A stretch of DNA of 42,841 bases from Clostridiales bacterium (GCA_017617525.1 JAFZWA010000032.1:1-42841); one strand, 5' to 3'; shown: positions 7,340-16,183, counted from the first letter of the stretch. Notes: generated from the sequence alone by a model not told the origin. Translations and numbers: made by a program.

Positions 7340-7346
7340 AATTTTT

Positions 7347-8357
7347 ATGAGCAGTACAAATTCATCCACTGAACTGGTAAACGGTTTCGGCCGGGTGATT
7401 GGTATCGGCAGTTATCTGCCTGAGAAGATTATGACAAACGACGATCTGAGTAAGATCGTAGAGACAAACGACGAATGGATCACCGAGCGCACCGGTATCA
7501 AGGAGCGCCACATTTCCGATCCGGAGAAGGATACTTCCGAGAGCATGGCAGTAGAGGCGGCAAAGAAAGCTGTCGCAGATTCCGGCATCGACCCGAAGAA
7601 GATCGGACTCATCGTTGTCGCATCCACAACACCGAATGTACTTTTTCCGGTACTCAGCGCAAGCGTACAGGCAGCCGTAGACGCGGACAATGCCATGTGC
7701 TTCGACATGAACGCTGCCTGCCCGGGTTTTCTGACAGCTTTTGTCACGGCACAGAACTATATCCGTTCCGGCATGGTAAAGACCGCGCTGGTCATTGGTA
7801 CAGAAAACCTCACTAACTACGTGGATTTCACTGATCGCGGAACCTGTATCCTCTTTGGTGACGGTGCAGGCGCCTGCGTGATCACATCGGATGAATCCCT
7901 GCAGTACGACGCGATCATGCGCGCGGCCGGAAAGCGCGGCGAGTGCATGCACTGCGAATCCTATATGCAGAAAGGCAAAGAGAAGACACCGGAGTTCCTT
8001 AAGTCCAACTACATCATGATGGACGGACAGACGGTGTTTAAGTTTGCCGTCACGGAAGTTCCGAGAGTCATCGAGGACCTTCTTAAAAAGACAGGCACAA
8101 ACCCTGATGATATCGACTATTTCATCCTTCATCAGGCAAACCGCCGCATCATCGAATCCGTAGCGAAGCGTTTAAAGCAGCCGATCGAAAAGTTCCCGAT
8201 GAACATTGAAAAGACCGGTAACACTTCGTCCGCGAGCATCCCGATCCTCTTCGACGAAATGAAGAAGCAGGGCCTGATCGGCGAAGGAAAGAAAAAGATC
8301 GTAATGTCCAGCTTCGGCGCAGGCCTTCTGTGGGGCGCCGTACAGACAGAGATTTAA
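7347..8357 (+). CDS. fabH: Beta-ketoacyl-ACP synthase III
   Basis: Starts fatty acid synthesis by condensing an acyl-CoA with malonyl-ACP. It is 336 aa, a usual FabH length. The catalytic triad is visible: Cys125 in 'NAACPGF', His262 in 'HQANRR' and Asn292 in 'TGNTSSASIP'. The N-terminal 'VIGIGSYLPEKIMTNDDL' is also typical. ATG 7347 is taken as start; a TTG at 7326 is in frame, but the AAAGG at 7329-7333 lies downstream of it and fits 7347, though with a long spacer. First gene of the operon, 12 nt before fabK. Confidence 0.95.
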   Translation: MSSTNSSTELVNGFGRVIGIGSYLPEKIMTNDDLSKIVETNDEWITERTGIKERHISDPEKDTSESMAVEAAKKAVADSGIDPKKIGLIVVASTTPNVLFPVLSASVQAAVDADNAMCFDMNAACPGFLTAFVTAQNYIRSGMVKTALVIGTENLTNYVDFTDRGTCILFGDGAGACVITSDESLQYDAIMRAAGKRGECMHCESYMQKGKEKTPEFLKSNYIMMDGQTVFKFAVTEVPRVIEDLLKKTGTNPDDIDYFILHQANRRIIESVAKRLKQPIEKFPMNIEKTGNTSSASIPILFDEMKKQGLIGEGKKKIVMSSFGAGLLWGAVQTEI

Positions 8358-8369
8358 AGGAGAAGAATC

Positions 8370-9299
8370 ATGAAAACGAGACTCACTGAACTTCTGAATA
8401 TTGAGTACCCGATCATCCAGGGCGGTATGGCCTGGGTCGCGGATTTCCATCTGGCGGCAGCTGTAAGTAATGCCGGCGGACTTGGCATCATCGGTTCCGG
8501 CGGAGCTGACGCGGAGTGGGTAAGAAACCAGGTCAAGTCCTGCCGAGAACTCACAGATAAGCCGTTCGGCGTAAACGTCATGCTCATGAATCCGCACGCT
8601 CCGGAGATCGCGGATGTCCTCGCGGAAGAAAAGGTCGCAGTTATCACAACAGGCGCGGGTTCCCCGGAAAGATATCTGAAGAAGTGGCAGGAAGCCGGCA
8701 TCAAGATCATTCCGGTAGTTGCTTCCGTAGGTCTTGCCAAGAGAATGGAAAAGCTCGGTGTAGACGCAGTTGTAGCAGAGGGAACAGAGTCCGGCGGACA
8801 CATCGGCGAACTGACCACAATGACACTGGTTCCGCAGGTCGTTGACGCACTCTCCATTCCGGTCATCGCCGCAGGCGGTATCGCAGACGGCAGAGGAATC
8901 GCGGCAGCCTTCATGCTCGGTGCCGAGGGCGTTCAGTGCGGCACATGCTTCATCCCCTGCGATGAGACAAACATTCATCAGAACTACAAGGATCTGGTCC
9001 TTAAGGCCAGTGATATCGATACCAAGGTCACGGGAAGATCGACCGGTCATCCGGTAAGAACGATCAGAAACCAGCTGACCAAGCTCTATCTGAAGATGGA
9101 AGCAGACGGCGCGACACTCGACGAACTGGAGCAGCTCTCGCTCGGTTCTTTACGAAAAGCAGTACTCGACGGTGACAAGGACATGGGTTCCTTCATGGCA
9201 GGTCAGATCTCCGGTCTTCTCAAAGAGCAGATGACCGTAAAAGACAGAATGGTTTCCATGATGGACCAGGCAGAAGCACTTTTAGGAGGTAAGAAATAA
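8370..9299 (+). CDS. fabK: Enoyl-ACP reductase II (FMN-dependent)
   Basis: Performs the last reduction of each elongation cycle, using FMN and NAD(P)H; it replaces FabI and is naturally triclosan-tolerant in other species. It is a 309-aa TIM barrel of the nitronate monooxygenase/FabK family. Visible motifs are 'IIQGGMAWVADFHLAAAVSNAGGLG' in outline (residues 15-39, quoted in part), 'TTGAGSP', 'EGTESGGHIG' (flavin site), 'IAAGGIADGRG' and 'GAEGVQCGT'. AAAGGAG lies before the ATG. Its stop overlaps the fabD start. Confidence 0.94.
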   Translation: MKTRLTELLNIEYPIIQGGMAWVADFHLAAAVSNAGGLGIIGSGGADAEWVRNQVKSCRELTDKPFGVNVMLMNPHAPEIADVLAEEKVAVITTGAGSPERYLKKWQEAGIKIIPVVASVGLAKRMEKLGVDAVVAEGTESGGHIGELTTMTLVPQVVDALSIPVIAAGGIADGRGIAAAFMLGAEGVQCGTCFIPCDETNIHQNYKDLVLKASDIDTKVTGRSTGHPVRTIRNQLTKLYLKMEADGATLDELEQLSLGSLRKAVLDGDKDMGSFMAGQISGLLKEQMTVKDRMVSMMDQAEALLGGKK

Positions 9300-10234
9300 T
9301 GAAGATCGCATTTATGTACCCGGGCCAGGGCGCCCAGAAAAACGGAATGATGCAGGATTTCTACGAGCAGATCGGATCCGCTCGTGACCTTTTCAATAAG
9401 GCAAGCAAAATCAGCGGATATGACATCCCGGATCTCTGCTTCAATGAAAAAGAAGAACTGAACCAGACCAAGTACACACAGGTCTGCCTCCTTACCGCCT
9501 GTATGGCGGCAACCGAGACACTTCGCGAAGAAGGCATCGAGCCTGACGCGACCTGCGGTCTTTCCCTCGGTGAATACACGGCACTCGTTGCTTCCGGCGC
9601 AATGTCTTTTGAAGACGCGATCAAGCTCGTTACCGAAAGAGGCAAGATCATGGAAGAAGCAGCTCCGGATATCGGCGGTATGAGCGCGGTCATCGGTATG
9701 GGTGAAGAAGACCTCCGTGCCGCGATCGAAGGTATCGAGGGCGTATATGTTGCCAACTTCAACTGCCCGGGCCAGATCGTTATCACCGGTTATAAAGAAG
9801 CAGTTGAGAAGGCCGGCGAAGTCCTGAAAGAAAAGGGCGCAAAGAGAGTCATTCCGCTTAAGTGCAGCGGTCCTTTCCACTCTCCGATCATGGAGCCGGC
9901 AGGAAGAAAACTTCGTTCCATCATCGACGAAGTCGAGTTCTCCGATCTGAAAGTTCCGTACGCGGCCAACCTCACAGGTGACCTCGTCAACGATTCCAAA
10001 GAGATCCCGGATCTCCTCGAAAAGCAGGTCAGCGGATCCGTTCGTATGCAGCAGGATATCGAAGCTCTGGCAAAATCCGGCGTAGATACATTTATCGAGA
10101 TCGGTCCGGGTAAGACCATCTCCGGTTTTGAAAAGAAGACACTGTCCGATGTTGAGATCCTCAATGTTGAGACACTCGAAGATGTTAAGGCAGTTGCCGC
10201 ACGCATCAAGGAAAAAGCGGAGGAACAGGCATGA
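9299..10234 (+). CDS. fabD: Malonyl-CoA:ACP transacylase
   Basis: Moves malonyl groups from CoA to acyl carrier protein. 311 aa, normal for the family. The nucleophile is Ser89 in 'GLSLGEYTAL' (GxSxG); the catalytic His194 is in 'GPFHSPIM'. The N-terminal 'MYPGQGAQ' is diagnostic. The start overlaps the fabK stop (TAATG), and its own stop overlaps the fabG start (ATGA), so translation is coupled on both sides. Confidence 0.95.
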   Translation: MKIAFMYPGQGAQKNGMMQDFYEQIGSARDLFNKASKISGYDIPDLCFNEKEELNQTKYTQVCLLTACMAATETLREEGIEPDATCGLSLGEYTALVASGAMSFEDAIKLVTERGKIMEEAAPDIGGMSAVIGMGEEDLRAAIEGIEGVYVANFNCPGQIVITGYKEAVEKAGEVLKEKGAKRVIPLKCSGPFHSPIMEPAGRKLRSIIDEVEFSDLKVPYAANLTGDLVNDSKEIPDLLEKQVSGSVRMQQDIEALAKSGVDTFIEIGPGKTISGFEKKTLSDVEILNVETLEDVKAVAARIKEKAEEQA

Positions 10235-10965
10235 GCAAGACTGCGATCGTAACCGGCGGTTCCCGTGGCATCGGCCGCGCGACAGCTATTGAACTCAGTA
10301 GAATGGGCATGAACGTTGCCGTCATCTACTGCGGTAACCAGGCAAAAGCAGAAGAGACCGTTGCTTCCTGCAAGGAAAACGGCGTGGATGCCATCGCTCT
10401 TAAGTGCGATGTAAAAGTAAAAGATGAAGTCGAGGCAGCTGTCGCGAAGGTACAGGAAACCTTCGGATCCGTAGATGTACTCGTAAACAACGCGGGCGTC
10501 ACGAAGGACGGACTTCTCCTTAGAATGAGCGAAGAGGATTTCGATACGGTCATCGACACCAACCTCAAGGGCTGCTTCCTCTTCAGCAAGACCTGCGCTT
10601 CGATCATGATGAAGCAGAGATCCGGTAAGATCATCAACATCGCTTCGATCGTAGGCCTTCAGGGCAATGCCGGTCAGGCAAACTACGCAGCGTCAAAGGC
10701 CGGTATCATCGGCTTTACCAAGTCTCTGGCAAAAGAACTCGGATCCCGCGGCATCAATGTAAACGCCGTAGCTCCGGGCTTCGTTGAAACAGATATGACC
10801 GATGTTCTTTCTGACAAGGTCAAAGAAGCATTCCTCAATATGGTGCCCTTAAAGCGCACCGCGAAGCCGGAAGACATCGCGAACGCGATCGGCTTCCTGG
10901 CTTCGGAAAAATCAGACTATATCACAGGACAGGTGCTGACCGTAGACGGCGGCATGTGCATGTAA
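10231..10965 (+). CDS. fabG: 3-oxoacyl-ACP reductase
   Basis: NADPH-dependent short-chain dehydrogenase that reduces beta-ketoacyl-ACP. 244 aa. The cofactor motif 'TGGSRGIGRA' is at residues 7-16, 'NNAG' follows near 90, and the catalytic Ser139, Tyr152 and Lys156 (YAASK) are all present. The C-terminus 'TGQVLTVDGGM' is typical of FabG. It overlaps fabD by 4 bases. Confidence 0.94.
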   Translation: MSKTAIVTGGSRGIGRATAIELSRMGMNVAVIYCGNQAKAEETVASCKENGVDAIALKCDVKVKDEVEAAVAKVQETFGSVDVLVNNAGVTKDGLLLRMSEEDFDTVIDTNLKGCFLFSKTCASIMMKQRSGKIINIASIVGLQGNAGQANYAASKAGIIGFTKSLAKELGSRGINVNAVAPGFVETDMTDVLSDKVKEAFLNMVPLKRTAKPEDIANAIGFLASEKSDYITGQVLTVDGGMCM

Positions 10966-11013
10966 TATCACGGCGCTTTTCGCGCTGACTTAAACAAAGG
11001 AAGGTAAGAAAAC

Positions 11014-12249
11014 ATGAGAAGAGTTGTAGTAACCGGAATGGGCGCGGTCACACCGCTGGGCAACACAGTTGAAGAATTCTGGGCGAATATCAAGGCCGGA
11101 AAAGTCGGCATCGGACCGATCACAAAGTTCGACACGACTGATTACAGAGCCAAGGTCGCAGGTGAGGTCAAGGACTTCAAGGCTGACGAATACATGGATT
11201 TCAAGACCGCCAAGAGAATGGAACCGTTCTCCCAGTACGCGGCTGCCGCGGCTCTTATGGCTGTTAAGGATTCCGGCGTGGACATCGAAAAGGAAGACGC
11301 TTACCGCTGCGGCGTTATCGTCGGTTCCGGCGTAGGTTCCATGCAGGCGACAGAGCGTGAGCACAAGCGCCTTCTGGACTTCGGCCCGAACAAGATCGGA
11401 CCTCTTTACATCCCGCTCATGATCGGTAATATGGCCGCAGGTAATATCGCAATCGTTACCGGCTTCAAGGGCAAGAATATCGATGTCGTAACAGCCTGCG
11501 CTTCCGGAACGAACTCCATCGGTGAAGCTTATCGTTCCATCCAGAATGACGAGGCGGACATTATTCTCGCCGGTGGTACGGAAGCTGCGATCTGCCCGAT
11601 GGGCGTTGCCGGTTTCTGTGCTCTGAAAGCACTGTCATTCAGCGAAGATCCGATGAAGGCTTCGATCCCGTTCGACAAGAACCGTGACGGTTTCGTTCTC
11701 GGTGAGGGCGCCGGCGTTATCGTTCTCGAAGAGTATGAGCACGCAAAAGCCCGTGGCGCGAAGATCTACGCGGAGATGGTCGGTTACGGCGCTTCCTGCG
11801 ACGCTTACCACATCACATCTCCGGAAGAATCCGGTATCGGCGCCGCTCACGCCATGATGGCGGCGATCAAAGACGCAGGCATCGAGCCGGGCCAGATCGA
11901 CTACATCAACGCACACGGCACATCCACTCACCACAACGATCTTTTTGAGACTCGCGCGATCAAGACCGCTCTCGGTGATGCCGCTAAGACAGTTAAGATC
12001 AACTCCACCAAGTCCATGACCGGACACCTCCTCGGTGCTGCCGGCGCGATCGAGGCGATCGTCCTCGCAAAGTCCTGCGAAGAGGGCTTCATCCACCAGA
12101 CCATGGGCTCTTCCGAGACAGAAGACGAGATGGATCTGAACTACTGCTTTGGACAATCCTACGAGCAGGATGTAAACTATGCGATGAGTAACTCTCTCGG
12201 ATTCGGCGGCCACAACGCTTCCATCATCATGAAGCATTTCGAAGAGTAA
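11014..12249 (+). CDS. fabF: Beta-ketoacyl-ACP synthase II
   Basis: Elongating condensing enzyme. 411 aa, full length. Active-site Cys162 in 'TACASGTNS', His301 in 'NAHGTSTHHND', Lys333 and His338 in 'NSTKSMTGHLLGAAG' are all visible, as is the opening 'VVVTGMGAVTPLGNT'. AAAGGAAGG lies before the ATG. It follows fabG after 48 nt with no terminator. Confidence 0.96.
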   Translation: MRRVVVTGMGAVTPLGNTVEEFWANIKAGKVGIGPITKFDTTDYRAKVAGEVKDFKADEYMDFKTAKRMEPFSQYAAAAALMAVKDSGVDIEKEDAYRCGVIVGSGVGSMQATEREHKRLLDFGPNKIGPLYIPLMIGNMAAGNIAIVTGFKGKNIDVVTACASGTNSIGEAYRSIQNDEADIILAGGTEAAICPMGVAGFCALKALSFSEDPMKASIPFDKNRDGFVLGEGAGVIVLEEYEHAKARGAKIYAEMVGYGASCDAYHITSPEESGIGAAHAMMAAIKDAGIEPGQIDYINAHGTSTHHNDLFETRAIKTALGDAAKTVKINSTKSMTGHLLGAAGAIEAIVLAKSCEEGFIHQTMGSSETEDEMDLNYCFGQSYEQDVNYAMSNSLGFGGHNASIIMKHFEE

Positions 12250-12278
12250 GAAGCACGAAAACTATTGAGGTATCTACT

Positions 12279-12734
12279 ATGGCAAAAGCACTGACCACAA
12301 GAGAAATCATGGATATTCTTCCGCATCGTTCCCCGTTCCTTCTGGTGGACGCGATCGAAGATTATAAAGAAGGTGAGTACGCGATCGGAAGAAAGTGTAT
12401 CACCTATGATGAGCCGTATTTCCAGGGACATTTCCCGGAGATGCCGATCATGCCGGGTGTCCTTCAGGTCGAGGCTCTTGCTCAGACGGGTGCCGTCGCG
12501 ATCCTCTGCAAAGAAGAGTTCAAGGGCAGGATCGCCGTATTCGCGGGAATCGACAAGTGCAAGTTCAAGCGTCCGGTCGTACCGGGTGACGTTCTTACCT
12601 TAAAGACCGAGATCACCGCTCTGCGCGGACCGGTCGGTATGGGACACGGTGTCGCTTCGGTAGGTGACGAAGTTGCCTGCGACTGTATCATCAAGTTTGC
12701 GATCCTTCCTTCCAAAGAGAATACGGAGGAGTGA
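12279..12734 (+). CDS. fabZ: 3-hydroxyacyl-ACP dehydratase
   Basis: Hot-dog fold dehydratase that forms trans-2-enoyl-ACP. 151 aa. The catalytic His51 and Glu65 lie in 'QGHFPEMPIMPGVLQVEA', and the N-terminal 'LPHRSPFLLVD' is typical. It is the last gene of the operon; with no FabA or FabM seen here, unsaturated fatty acid synthesis must depend on genes elsewhere. Only a weak hairpin (GGAAAC...GTTTCC, about 12753-12780) follows. Confidence 0.95.
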   Translation: MAKALTTREIMDILPHRSPFLLVDAIEDYKEGEYAIGRKCITYDEPYFQGHFPEMPIMPGVLQVEALAQTGAVAILCKEEFKGRIAVFAGIDKCKFKRPVVPGDVLTLKTEITALRGPVGMGHGVASVGDEVACDCIIKFAILPSKENTEE

Positions 12735-12879
12735 CGTAAGAATACAGGAAACGGCATGAGAGCAAGTTTTTTGTTTCCGTCAATTCAAAACCTAATAATC
12801 AAATAATCCTTAATTGTATACTATATATAATAATAGGTATTATATAGAACAGGCGAAGTCGAAAACGGTTTCGCCTGAT

Positions 12880-12907
12880 TTGCACTTTTTTAGGATTCTG
12901 CTATCAT
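12880..12907 (+). promoter_or_regulatory. Promoter of the membrane-anchored protein gene
   Basis: TTGCAC (12880-12885) and TATCAT (12902-12907) with a 16-bp spacer. It directly follows an 8-bp hairpin, CAGGCGAA/TTCGCCTG (12850-12857 with 12870-12877), which may end the fab transcript. Confidence 0.55.
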
Positions 12908-12938
12908 ATCGTTAGCGAAAAAAGAGAGGTCAAAAGTC

Positions 12939-13598
12939 ATGCCGGATCCGAGTGTGGAAAAACCGAAACTGAATTTAAAAGAGATGGGATTCAAGAAATC
13001 TGTCATTCACCTGTGGACTTACTACAAGTGGTATGCGATCATCCCGCTGATCATTATCTTCGTTATCGCGTCGATGATCTTCTCTTATATATCCGAAACC
13101 AAGAAGGACTATCTCAACATCGCTTTCGTTAACGCGCATCAGGAAGCCGAGGACACCTTTAAGGACTACGCGTCTTCCATCGGGAAAAAGATCCGCGTCG
13201 ATTACTCCTTCTTTGCTCCGAAGAATAATGATTCCATTTATGTAGACCCGGAGATGGCTGCCAGTGTTCAGAACCTGGCCTCGCTCCTTCGTGACGGAAC
13301 GACAGACGTGATCTTCACGAATGCCCGCTCGATCAAAGAGTACGGCGCGGACGCGGTCGGTGATCTCAGTCAGCTTCTTTCCGATGACCAGCTAAAAGCA
13401 CTTGAGGGGAAAGACATGATCCTTTACCTGGAAAACGAGAGCGGAAAAGAAGTTCCCTGCGCGATCATGGTAACGGGAATGCCGATGTTCGAACCCGCAT
13501 ATTCCGAGTCGGAAGAGAAACACTACTTTATGTACAATCCTTTCTCCGACAGAAAAGAAGAGATCAGACTTCTTGCCGAGTACATCTTCTTTTCCTGA
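12939..13598 (+). CDS. Membrane-anchored extracytoplasmic protein, unknown function
   Basis: A 219-aa protein with a short cytoplasmic N-terminus, one membrane helix at about residues 33-52 ('WYAIIPLIIIFVIASMIF') and an outside domain of about 165 residues. That domain looks like part of a two-lobed binding fold ('LNIAFVNAHQE', 'DVIFTNARSIKEYG') but I cannot name the family. GAGAGG lies before the ATG. It converges on the YesL-like gene, and the two share a terminator. Confidence 0.75.
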   Translation: MPDPSVEKPKLNLKEMGFKKSVIHLWTYYKWYAIIPLIIIFVIASMIFSYISETKKDYLNIAFVNAHQEAEDTFKDYASSIGKKIRVDYSFFAPKNNDSIYVDPEMAASVQNLASLLRDGTTDVIFTNARSIKEYGADAVGDLSQLLSDDQLKALEGKDMILYLENESGKEVPCAIMVTGMPMFEPAYSESEEKHYFMYNPFSDRKEEIRLLAEYIFFS

Positions 13599-13609
13599 AT
13601 ACAAATGAA

Positions 13610-13637
13610 AAAGCTCTGACTTAATCGTCAGAGCTTT
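13610..13637. terminator. Bidirectional terminator containing a stop codon in its loop
   Basis: Stem 13610-13620/13627-13637 with a 6-nt loop. The reverse-strand YesL-like gene has its stop codon (13621-13623) in the loop. T-rich sequence follows on the forward side, and A residues at 13608-13612 give a U-run on the reverse strand. Confidence 0.85.
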
Positions 13638-14403
13638 CTTTTTCTTCGGTATCTGATTCAGGATCTTCGTAATCATCCTCAGACTCGCCATCATCGTCGT
13701 CCGATTCAAGATCGGAATCCTCGTCTTCTTCTTCCCAGGACTCTTCGTATTCCGATCCGTCTTTTCTGTAGCGGATCTTTTTCAAGCCGAATGCCTTATG
13801 AAGGAATATGGAACAAAGATAGACACGAAGCGCGAAGTTGAAGAAGAGTTCAAAACCGATCAGCATATACTGCATGTCCGGAACATTCGCGTAGATAAAA
13901 GCACAGAAGATCCAGATCACCACGAGCATGATCGTGGTCGTGAAATTCTTGATGCTCAGAAGAAGGCTGTTGACGATCGTTTTCTTCAGGGTGTTCTCGA
14001 AGGAAGCAAGAAGCGCGAAACCGTAAAGGAAGATCTGAAGGACCAAAAGGAGCATGATCCATACGGGATACTGCAGGAAAGAGAAGTCTCCGGAAAGAAG
14101 TTCTCCTTTAAAGTAAATAACGTATAGTTCAAAACCAAAGAAACCACCGGCGACCAGAACGATCATCCACAAGCCAAGACCTTTCCAGAAGCTGGCCTTG
14201 AATTCCTTAAAGTAAGTTTTAAAAACCTCGGTATCCTCGCCGCCGACAATAGTGAGACACACCTTATACAGGGCGCAGAGGGAAGGACCGATCGTAACGA
14301 TAGGAATACATGTAAAGACAAATAATATATTGACAAACATCAGATTAAAGAAGTTCGTCAGAAGACGCATCATGGGATTATCTGAATTAAAAGCACCGTT
14401 CAT
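13621..14403 (-). CDS. YesL/DUF624 membrane protein with an acidic C-terminal tail
   Basis: A 260-aa membrane protein with about five hydrophobic helices, including 'LMFVNILFVFTCIPIVTIG' near the N-terminus, which is the DUF624/YesL signature, then 'GPSLCALYKVCLTIV'. The family is usually found beside carbohydrate ABC importers in Firmicutes, and that is so here. From about residue 208 to the end the chain becomes a hydrophilic tail rich in Asp, Glu and Ser, which is not part of the usual family. Start 14403 is preferred to 14409 because GAGG is 7 nt before it and only 1 nt before the other. Confidence 0.85.
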   Translation of the reverse strand: MNGAFNSDNPMMRLLTNFFNLMFVNILFVFTCIPIVTIGPSLCALYKVCLTIVGGEDTEVFKTYFKEFKASFWKGLGLWMIVLVAGGFFGFELYVIYFKGELLSGDFSFLQYPVWIMLLLVLQIFLYGFALLASFENTLKKTIVNSLLLSIKNFTTTIMLVVIWIFCAFIYANVPDMQYMLIGFELFFNFALRVYLCSIFLHKAFGLKKIRYRKDGSEYEESWEEEDEDSDLESDDDDGESEDDYEDPESDTEEKESSDD

Positions 14404-14442
14404 GTACATACCTCAAAAAAGAAGTGGTTATTTTTCGAAAAG

Positions 14443-14471
14443 ATTATATCAAAGTCCACAAATAATGTTAA
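14443..14471 (-). promoter_or_regulatory. Promoter of the YesL-like gene
   Basis: Reverse strand TTAACA (14466-14471) and TATAAT (14443-14448) with a 17-bp spacer. Confidence 0.75.
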
Positions 14472-14474
14472 AGC

Positions 14475-14488
14475 GCGAAACGTTTCGC
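14475..14488. promoter_or_regulatory. LacI-type operator palindrome
   Basis: GCGAAACGTTTCGC is a perfect 14-bp palindrome with a central CG, as in operators of LacI/GalR-family repressors. It lies between the divergent YesL-like and sugar-binding-protein genes, next to the reverse -35. A second imperfect palindrome CAACA-AA-TGTTG is at 14500-14511. The outer bases do not match the CcpA cre consensus. Confidence 0.6.
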
Positions 14489-14636
14489 TCGCGAAATAGC
14501 AACAAATGTTGTTAAAGTGGCAGTCAAGTGGCAACTTTTGTAAAGAAAGAAGTTGGGGCAATGGTTATTATGTACATGTAGTTACAAGAGACTGGCGACT
14601 TGTTCGTCAAAAATCTACAAATATCAGGAGGACGAT

Positions 14637-16073
14637 ATGAAAAAAATTATTGCAAGTGTTCTTTGCTTCACAATGTGTGCTGCAATGTTCGCTGGTTGTA
14701 AGTCTTCTAGCGACGACGCTAAGACAACAGACGGCGAAACACAGGCTGAAACAGCTGGTGGCGAAGGCGACACAACAGTTTCTGAGACACAGACCGAGGT
14801 CATTGGTACTGGTGAAATCACACTCAACGTTTATGCAATGAGTGCTGAGGTTCCTGGCATGATCGAGGAATACTTCAAGAGAAACCCGGACGTAGCTTCT
14901 AAGTACAAGATCGAAGCTATGGTAAGCTCCAACGACAACCAGGCTTACGAGACAAAGCTCAACGCTGCTCTCGCTGCTGGCGGTTCTGACGCTCCGGACC
15001 TCTACGTTGCAGAGGCTGACTATCTGCTCCCTTACACTGTTGGTGAGCTCTCCACATTTGCTGCTCCGTACGCTGACTTCATCGACGACGTTGATGGCAA
15101 GATCGCTACAGCTGATGTTGCTAAGTACGTTCAGGAACTCGGCACAAACGCTGACGGCAAGCTGGTTGCTCTGAACTATCAGTGCACAGGTGGTGCTATG
15201 ATCTACAGAACAGACCTTGCTGAGGAAGTACTCGGCGCTAAGACTCCGGAAGAAGTTGAGGCTGCTATCGGTGCTGGTTCTCAGAGCTGGGATAAGTTCT
15301 GGGAAGTTGCTGACAAGATGAAGGAAAAGGGCTATGCCATCGTTTCCGGTGCTGACGACGTTTGGAACGTTATCGAGAAAGCTTCCGCTAAGCCGTGGGT
15401 TGTTGACAACAAGCTGACAATCGACGACAACAGAATGGGTTACCTCGATATCTCCAAGAAGCTCTACGAGGGCAACTACACCAACAAGACAGACTCTTGG
15501 TCTGAGGCTTGGTACGCTGACATGAAGGGTGCCGGTGAAAAGCAGGTATTCTGCTTCTTCGGACCTTGCTGGCTGATCAACTACGTAATGGCTAACCACG
15601 TTGTAGACGAAGCTACTCTCAAGGGTAAGTACAATGTCTGCACACCGCCGGTAGGTTTCTGGTGGGGCGGTTCCTGGCTCCTTGCTAACAAGGATGCTAT
15701 CGCAAACCCGGACAAGAAGGAAATCATCGCTAAGATCGTTGAGTGGATCACAATGGATGCTACAGAGGATGGTCTCCAGTATGCATGGGCTAACGGCACA
15801 ATGAACGAAGCTGGCACAAAGGATACAGTTTCTTCCATGGCTGTTATGAAGATCGCTGACGGTTCTATGGACCTCCTCGGTGGTCAGGATCCTTTCCAGA
15901 TTTTCGTTAACGCTACATCTTATGCTAATGGTAACTGCAAGTGCCTGTATGACTCCACAATCAACAGCGCTTTCAAGGATCAGGCTAAGGCTTACGCTGC
16001 TGGCGAAAAGGACAAGGACGCTGCAGTTGCAGAGTTCAAGGACAAAGTTGCTGAGATGGGTATCGAAGTATAA
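14637..16073 (+). CDS. Carbohydrate ABC transporter substrate-binding lipoprotein
   Basis: A 478-aa extracellular binding protein (family 1, MalE-like). The signal peptide ends with the lipobox FAGC (Cys21). After a Ser/Thr/Glu-rich linker of about 40 residues comes the binding fold, with 'GSDAPDLYVAEADYLLPY' and 'GGSWLLANKD' regions typical of the family. AGGAGG lies 7 nt upstream. The gene uses a restricted set of codons (mostly GCT, GTT, ACA, AAG), unlike its neighbours and like the ribosomal genes, which points to very high expression. The sugar cannot be told from sequence; oligosaccharide is likely. Confidence 0.92.
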   Translation: MKKIIASVLCFTMCAAMFAGCKSSSDDAKTTDGETQAETAGGEGDTTVSETQTEVIGTGEITLNVYAMSAEVPGMIEEYFKRNPDVASKYKIEAMVSSNDNQAYETKLNAALAAGGSDAPDLYVAEADYLLPYTVGELSTFAAPYADFIDDVDGKIATADVAKYVQELGTNADGKLVALNYQCTGGAMIYRTDLAEEVLGAKTPEEVEAAIGAGSQSWDKFWEVADKMKEKGYAIVSGADDVWNVIEKASAKPWVVDNKLTIDDNRMGYLDISKKLYEGNYTNKTDSWSEAWYADMKGAGEKQVFCFFGPCWLINYVMANHVVDEATLKGKYNVCTPPVGFWWGGSWLLANKDAIANPDKKEIIAKIVEWITMDATEDGLQYAWANGTMNEAGTKDTVSSMAVMKIADGSMDLLGGQDPFQIFVNATSYANGNCKCLYDSTINSAFKDQAKAYAAGEKDKDAAVAEFKDKVAEMGIEV

Positions 16074-16113
16074 TCTTTGTTACTAATTGAACTTAACTAA
16101 GTAACCTAGGATT

Positions 16114-16143
16114 CGGGGCGGACGAATGTATTTCGCCGCCCCG
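16114..16143 (+). other. Strong intercistronic hairpin between binding-protein and permease genes
   Basis: CGGGGCGG (16114-16121) pairs with CCGCCCCG (16136-16143), and CGAA/TTCG extend the stem inside. T-rich sequence (TTTCTCTACTTTT) follows. It probably acts as a partial terminator or 3' stabiliser, so that the binding protein is made in excess over the permeases. Confidence 0.75.
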
Positions 16144-16183
16144 TTTCTCTACTTTTAAAGTTGAATGAACGGTGGTGTTTTGA

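Noticed and set aside
7326-7346. TTG start giving FabH seven extra residues
   Set aside because: It sits inside the operator-like repeat and before the ribosome site; ATG 7347 fits better.
14475-14488. CcpA cre site
   Set aside because: The centre fits but the outer TG and CA bases are missing; it is better called a general LacI-type operator.
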